NCBI GenBank assembly: GCA_031291475.1
Contig: JARLIY010000008.1
Location: 1-64,000 of the forward strand
Source: Xanthobacteraceae bacterium
GTDB lineage: Bacteria; Pseudomonadota; Alphaproteobacteria; Rhizobiales; Xanthobacteraceae
DNA: 64,000 bases
Direction: 5' to 3'
Shown here: one piece after another, positions 60,302 to 64,000 of the stretch
How positions within the stretch are numbered: position 1 is the first letter of the stretch
Layout: the number at the start of each line of letters is the position of its first letter
Translations under genes and position numbers: made by a program
Notes under the pieces: model-generated
Told to the model about the DNA's origin: nothing
What the model saw: only the letters and a program-made list of their open reading frames with translations
Databases searched by the model: none

Positions 60302-61548
60302 GCTCGATCGATAACCTCGCGCGACGCCCTGTCGGCAATGGCCTCGAGCGCCGCGGGCTCGGCCGGGAAGTCGGCGGCGACCCAGGCCGCTTCGGCGGCG
60401 CGCAGCGCGGCGCCGAGCACAGGCCCGGGCTTGATCCCGCGCGCGGTGAAATCCGCCGCCTTGAGCGGAAAGGCCGGCGCCGTCCACCGTTGCGGCAACT
60501 GCGCTAGCGCCAGCCAGGCATGGTCGGCGGCGCCCCCTTGCGAGCGCGTCCAGGCGAGCAGGACGCGATCGGTAAACGTTTGCGGGCCGAGCCGATAGAG
60601 GAGCGAGCGGCCTGTCTGCGCCACGGATTGCGGCGTGACGCGCCACCATGTTTCGAGCGCGAGAAGGCGTTCGGATTCGGCGTTGGAAAGACGCAGCCGC
60701 TGCGTCATCCGCTCGGCGTCCTCGGCGACCCACACCGCGAGCGCGCCGAGGCGGCGCACCGCGTCGGGCGCGGCGCCGTGCGCCCCCTCGACCTTGATCA
60801 TGTTCTCGAAGCTCGCGAGGTAAGGCACGCCGCCCAGCACCAGACCGAGCAAACCGCTCTCCTCCATCACCGCGAGCGTCGGCGTCGCCCGCGACGCGAC
60901 GATCAGCTTGAGCATTTCCATGCGCACGCGCTCGCGCGATAGCGTCTCGAGACCCGCACGCGAAGCGATGCAGGCATGCAGACCGGCCCGGTCCGGCGCG
61001 CCCTCGGCGAAATGCGCGTGAAAGCGGAAAAAGCGCAGGATGCGCAGATAATCCTCTTCGATCCGCCGCTGCGGATCGCCGATGAAACGCACGCGTCGGA
61101 CCGCGATGTCGCCGATGCCGCCGACATAATCGTGCACCGTTCCGTCGGCGGAGACGGAAAGCGCATTGATCGTGAAGTCGCGCCTTTGCGCGTCGGCCGC
61201 CCAGTCGCGACCAAAAGCGACCTTGGCCTTGCGGCCGAAGGTTTCGACGTCTTCGCGCAACGTCGTCACTTCCACCGGCCGATGATCGATGATGACGGTG
61301 ACGGTACCGTGCTCGATGCCGGTCGGTATCGCCTTGCCGCCGGCCGCCGCGACGCGGCGCACCACCTCCTCCGGCAAGGCCGTGGTCGCCACGTCGATTT
61401 CGCCGACCGGCAAGCCCAACAGCGCGTTGCGCACCGCCCCGCCGACCACGCGCGCCTCTTCGCCGTCGCGATTGAGCAGCGCCAGTAACCGCGCGACTTC
61501 TCCTTCTTTGAGCCAAGCGGCGTCGCCGAGATGCTGAAGCTGCGTCAC
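60298..61548 (-). CDS. cca: CCA tRNA nucleotidyltransferase
   Basis: The protein has 416 residues from GTG 61548, which overlaps the DUF6111 stop by 4 bp; the frame extends to 61935 but that part is shadow of the upstream genes. It is a class II nucleotidyltransferase with the N-terminal head: ARVVGGAVRNALLGLPVGEIDVATTALPEEV with G-G-x-V-R and the catalytic D-x-D-like EID motif. It is followed by HGTVTVIIDHRPVEVTTLRED and RRDFTINALSVSADG. It adds or repairs the CCA end of tRNAs. The C-terminal helical domain ends in AIADRASREVIDRA. It closes the four-gene DUF1285 operon and ends tail to tail with kup. Confidence 0.93.
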   Translation of the reverse strand: MTQLQHLGDAAWLKEGEVARLLALLNRDGEEARVVGGAVRNALLGLPVGEIDVATTALPEEVVRRVAAAGGKAIPTGIEHGTVTVIIDHRPVEVTTLREDVETFGRKAKVAFGRDWAADAQRRDFTINALSVSADGTVHDYVGGIGDIAVRRVRFIGDPQRRIEEDYLRILRFFRFHAHFAEGAPDRAGLHACIASRAGLETLSRERVRMEMLKLIVASRATPTLAVMEESGLLGLVLGGVPYLASFENMIKVEGAHGAAPDAVRRLGALAVWVAEDAERMTQRLRLSNAESERLLALETWWRVTPQSVAQTGRSLLYRLGPQTFTDRVLLAWTRSQGGAADHAWLALAQLPQRWTAPAFPLKAADFTARGIKPGPVLGAALRAAEAAWVAADFPAEPAALEAIADRASREVIDRA

Positions 61549-61808
61549 CGCGTCGTTTGCGGCACGAATTTGCCGCCCTCGATATGCGCCGGCACATAAG
61601 TCGAGCCCGGCGGCGAGCCGCCGAATTGCGCCAGCACGAGAAAGCTTCCCACCATCAGGACGAGCGAAGCGATGACGAGGCCGGCAATGCGGCGCATCGT
61701 CCACGACTTCGGCTCCACGACGCCGGCGCGTGTCGCGAGCAGAAATGCGGCGTAGAGCACGAATGGGGTGAGGAACAGCCCGATCTCGGTGGCGATTGGC
61801 CGAATCAT
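61545..61808 (-). CDS. DUF6111 family small membrane protein
   Basis: The protein has 87 residues from ATG 61808. Two membrane helices are seen: residues about 5-21 (IATEIGLFLTPFVLYAAFLL) and 39-58 (RIAGLVIASLVLMVGSFLVL), followed by a short hydrophilic tail STYVPAHIEGGKFVPQTTR. This fits the DUF6111 family found between NUDIX and cca genes in Hyphomicrobiales. Its start overlaps the NUDIX stop and its stop overlaps the cca start, each by 4 bp. The function is unknown. Confidence 0.8.
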   Translation of the reverse strand: MIRPIATEIGLFLTPFVLYAAFLLATRAGVVEPKSWTMRRIAGLVIASLVLMVGSFLVLAQFGGSPPGSTYVPAHIEGGKFVPQTTR

Positions 61809-62467
61809 CCGTAGACCCGATCGTAGAGGTTGCGCACAATACCCGCGGTGATGCCCCAAATGTAGCGATCCCCGAACGGTATCGCGTAATATTCGCGCCG
61901 GATGCCTTTCCACTCGCGGCTGCGGCGCTGGACATTGGCGGGCGTCATCAGGAAAGCGAGCGGCACTTCGAACGTCTCGGTCACCTCGCGCGGATTGAGC
62001 GTCAGCGCAAAATCCGGCTTGACGCGGGCGACCATCGGCAAAATGCGAAAGCCGGAAAACGTCAGATAGAGGTCGAGATAACCGAGCGGCTCGATCGATG
62101 CCGGCCGAAGCCCGATTTCCTCATTGGCCTCGCGCAAGGCCGCCACGACCGGGCTGTCGTCCCCGGGATCGATCTTGCCCCCGGGAAATGCCACCTGCCC
62201 GGCGTGGCTCGCGAGCTCCTGGGTGCGGATCGTGAACAGCACGGTCGGCTCGCGGCGGTCGATCACCGGAACCAGCACGGCGGCCGGTTTGGTTGCGGCG
62301 ACACCGGCCCGCTCCCACATCGACGGGTTGAGATCGAGGTCGCCGCGCGCGCCCTGCGCCAGCGGATCGGTCAGCGCCGGCGGCACTTCGAGCGCGAGCC
62401 GGGCGCGGGCGCGATCAAAGAAGTTCTCCATCTGCGCTTGCCGCACCGGCGCGCCTTGCTCGTTCAC
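61805..62467 (-). CDS. CoA pyrophosphatase, NUDIX family
   Basis: The protein has 220 residues from GTG 62467, whose GTGA overlaps the DUF1285 stop; MENFF a few codons later is an alternative start. The NUDIX box is GGKIDPGDDSPVVAALREANEEIGL (G-x5-E-x7-R-E-x2-E-E-x-G-like), preceded by TIRTQELASHAGQVAFPGG, the CoA-pyrophosphatase signature. LTFSGFRILPMVARV supports the same subgroup. It hydrolyses CoA or oxidised CoA to 3',5'-ADP and phosphopantetheine. Its stop overlaps the DUF6111 start by 4 bp. Confidence 0.92.
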   Translation of the reverse strand: MNEQGAPVRQAQMENFFDRARARLALEVPPALTDPLAQGARGDLDLNPSMWERAGVAATKPAAVLVPVIDRREPTVLFTIRTQELASHAGQVAFPGGKIDPGDDSPVVAALREANEEIGLRPASIEPLGYLDLYLTFSGFRILPMVARVKPDFALTLNPREVTETFEVPLAFLMTPANVQRRSREWKGIRREYYAIPFGDRYIWGITAGIVRNLYDRVYG

Positions 62468-63060
62468 GCAAAATCCCTCACCTGGTCGGCCGGCGCCATG
62501 GGAAAGAAGGTGCCCATCGAAGTCACCCCGAACATCGCTTGGCCCGCAACCTCGCGCTCCTCGCCGAGTTCGACAAGATCGAAGAACAAGGCGCGCGTGA
62601 CCTTCGCCCACAGATCGCGGCGCACGTGAAGATAAGGTTTGAGGCCGCCGGTCTTGGGCTCCGGCTCGAAGCGGAGCGCGTGCGACGGCCCGCACGCCAC
62701 CCAGTCGTCGACATTGGTGCGGAAGTTGAGCACGCGGCCGGCCGATGATTCGTCGATAGCGAGCTCGACGGCGAGGAACGGCGCATCGTCCACCTGGATG
62801 CCGCACTTTTCCACCGGTGTGACCAAAAAATATTTGTCGCCCTCGCGCTTGAGCACCGACGCGAACAATTTGACCAAAGCCGGCCGGCCAATCGGCGTTT
62901 TCAGGTAGAACCAGGTGCCGTCGGCGGCGATGCGCATATCGAGATCGCCGCAGAACGGCGGATTCCAGCGCTCGACCGGCGGCGGTCCCTTGCCCCGCCC
63001 GGCAGCCCGGCTCAGCGTGCCGGTCAACGCCTCCAAGCCGGATTGCCCTTCCTTCGCCAT
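62464..63060 (-). CDS. DUF1285 domain-containing protein
   Basis: The protein has 198 residues from ATG 63060. The core resembles DUF1285: DLDMRIAADGTWFYLKTPIGRPALVKLFASVLKREGDKYFLVTPVEKCGIQVDDAPFLAVEL (residues about 38-100). This is a two-domain beta-rich fold thought to bind a small ligand or protein in relatives. No catalytic motif is seen. It is the first gene of an operon in which each start overlaps the previous stop (DUF1285, NUDIX, DUF6111, cca), divergent from a MoxR-type ATPase across a 265-bp gap. Confidence 0.88.
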   Translation of the reverse strand: MAKEGQSGLEALTGTLSRAAGRGKGPPPVERWNPPFCGDLDMRIAADGTWFYLKTPIGRPALVKLFASVLKREGDKYFLVTPVEKCGIQVDDAPFLAVELAIDESSAGRVLNFRTNVDDWVACGPSHALRFEPEPKTGGLKPYLHVRRDLWAKVTRALFFDLVELGEEREVAGQAMFGVTSMGTFFPMAPADQVRDFA

Positions 63061-63325
63061 GGTTTGCCTTCAGCCTCAACCTTGGACGTTTAAGTCCGGG
63101 GGCAGCGCCGGTCGCGGGATCGTGATCGCGGTGCCGCGATCATTTCGCGCCAAAGCTAGGTTGTGTGCCCCGTGATTGAAAGAATCGGCGCAAAATCCGT
63201 TTTCGTGGTGCTGGCGCGTATATTGCATTGCCTGGTGGCGGTGCAAAGCGGCCAACTTACATTCGCACCGATGCGGCGAGACTGATTCGCTGCAAAGGTA
63301 TGCGGCGCAAAACAGGGAGTTAGCC

Positions 63326-64000
63326 ATGCCGGCTGTCGGCGGAGACGGGCTTGAAAAGCTCGAAGACATGATCGTCCGCGCGGCCGAAACAAGCGCGGAC
63401 CAAATGCGCGCGGCCAAGGCCGCGATCGGAACCGTGATTTTCGGTCAGGACAAGGTCATCGAGCAGGCGCTCGTGACCATTCTCTCGGGCGGCCACGCGC
63501 TTCTGCTCGGCGTGCCGGGTCTCGCCAAGACCAAGCTCGTCGAAACCATGGGCATTGTGCTCGGGCTCGACTCCAAACGCATCCAGTTCACGCCCGACCT
63601 CATGCCGTCCGACATTCTCGGCACCGAAGTCCTCGAGGAAAGCCAAACCGGCAAAAGAAGCTTCCGCTTCCTCTCCGGTCCGGTCTTCGCCCAGCTTCTC
63701 ATGGCCGACGAGATCAACCGTGCCAGCCCGCGCACGCAATCGGCGCTGCTGCAGGCCATGCAGGAGCAGCACGTCACCGTCGCCGGCACGCGTCACGATC
63801 TGCCGCGGCCGTTCCACGTGCTCGCCACGCAGAACCCGCTCGAACAGGAAGGCACCTATCCGCTGCCGGAAGCGCAGCTTGACCGCTTCCTCATGGAAAT
63901 CGACGTCGATTACCCCGACCGCAAAGCCGAGCGGAAAATCTTGTTCGAGACGACGGGCGCCGACGAAACGCGCGCCAAGCCGGCAATGATCGCCGAGGAT
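63326..64000 (+). CDS. moxR: MoxR family AAA ATPase, 3' end beyond window
   Basis: At least 225 residues are encoded from ATG 63326 with CAGGGAG upstream; the frame is open at the window edge. Walker A is LLLGVPGLAKTKLVETMG (residues about 58-75) and Walker B with sensor is LLMADEINRASPRTQSALLQAMQE (about 127-150), followed by VLATQNPLEQEGTYPLPEAQLDRFL, the MoxR hallmark. MoxR ATPases act as chaperones with VWA/DUF58 proteins that usually follow, but those lie outside the window. The gene is divergent from the DUF1285 operon. Confidence 0.93.
   Translation, partial: MPAVGGDGLEKLEDMIVRAAETSADQMRAAKAAIGTVIFGQDKVIEQALVTILSGGHALLLGVPGLAKTKLVETMGIVLGLDSKRIQFTPDLMPSDILGTEVLEESQTGKRSFRFLSGPVFAQLLMADEINRASPRTQSALLQAMQEQHVTVAGTRHDLPRPFHVLATQNPLEQEGTYPLPEAQLDRFLMEIDVDYPDRKAERKILFETTGADETRAKPAMIAED

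Overview
The window is GC-rich, densely coded alphaproteobacterial DNA, most likely from the order Hyphomicrobiales (Rhizobiales), in the Bradyrhizobium / Rhodopseudomonas / Pseudolabrys neighbourhood. The signs are a growth-pole-ring-like giant coiled-coil protein, an ImuA-ImuB-DnaE2 mutasome with a GTTC-N7-GTTC SOS box, TIGR03808- and TIGR03809-type proteins, DUF2336, DUF6111, DUF1285 and DUF6665 family genes, a rhizobial RIME-like intergenic repeat, and many GTG starts. This placement rests on recognised families, not on a search. I see no rRNA, tRNA, CRISPR array, prophage or transposase.

Layout. 1-4.7 kb: small envelope or unknown proteins, a TetR regulator with candidate operators, a DHFR-like reductase and a DUF2336 protein. 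5-6.5 kb: polyamine pair speD-speE. 6.7-12.2 kb: a GST, a MetE-like enzyme, CsbD, meaB, a pyroglutamyl-peptidase and a Tat-exported repeat protein. 12.2-15.5 kb (minus): asparaginase, crotonase, old yellow enzyme and a small TIGR03809-type protein. 15.6-21.7 kb (minus): one probable operon scoA-scoB-livG-livF-livK-livH-livM, coupling a CoA-transferase to a branched-chain-type ABC importer. Two structurally matched palindromes lie directly upstream. 22.3-25.7 kb: a catabolic-looking trio of creatinase-like M24 protein, SDR and StyA-like flavin monooxygenase. 26-28.3 kb: a crotonase, an exported protein and an orphan LsrF-type thiolase. 28.4-34.1 kb: SOS mutagenesis cassette imuA-imuB-dnaE2. 34-39.6 kb (minus): htpG, a frameshifted FAD monooxygenase, ferredoxin-NADP reductase, 2Fe-2S ferredoxin and an Hpt protein.

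40-44.4 kb: the 1433-residue pole/ring-like protein behind a possible CtrA site. 44.4-47.7 kb: a threonine-dehydratase-like enzyme, then a less dense accessory stretch of hypotheticals with lower GC at 47.3-47.7 kb. 47.8-51.7 kb: a dipeptide epimerase divergent from a Mla-type lipid transport operon (STAS-MlaE, MlaF, MlaD). 51.7-60.3 kb: an LpxH-like phosphoesterase, a ceramide-glucosyltransferase-like GT, a UPF0182 membrane protein, a DUF2254 protein and the Kup potassium transporter. 60.3-63.1 kb (minus): a tightly overlapped operon DUF1285-NUDIX CoA pyrophosphatase-DUF6111-cca. The window ends inside a divergent moxR-type ATPase.

The most notable signals outside ordinary genes are: (i) two adjacent 76/77-bp palindromes with the same architecture and compensating base changes, bounded by CTAG; (ii) a double-hairpin palindromic repeat inserted in frame into imuB; (iii) a 28-bp tandem duplication that frameshifts an FAD monooxygenase; (iv) the use of CTAG as stop codon at the borders of repeats and between convergent genes.
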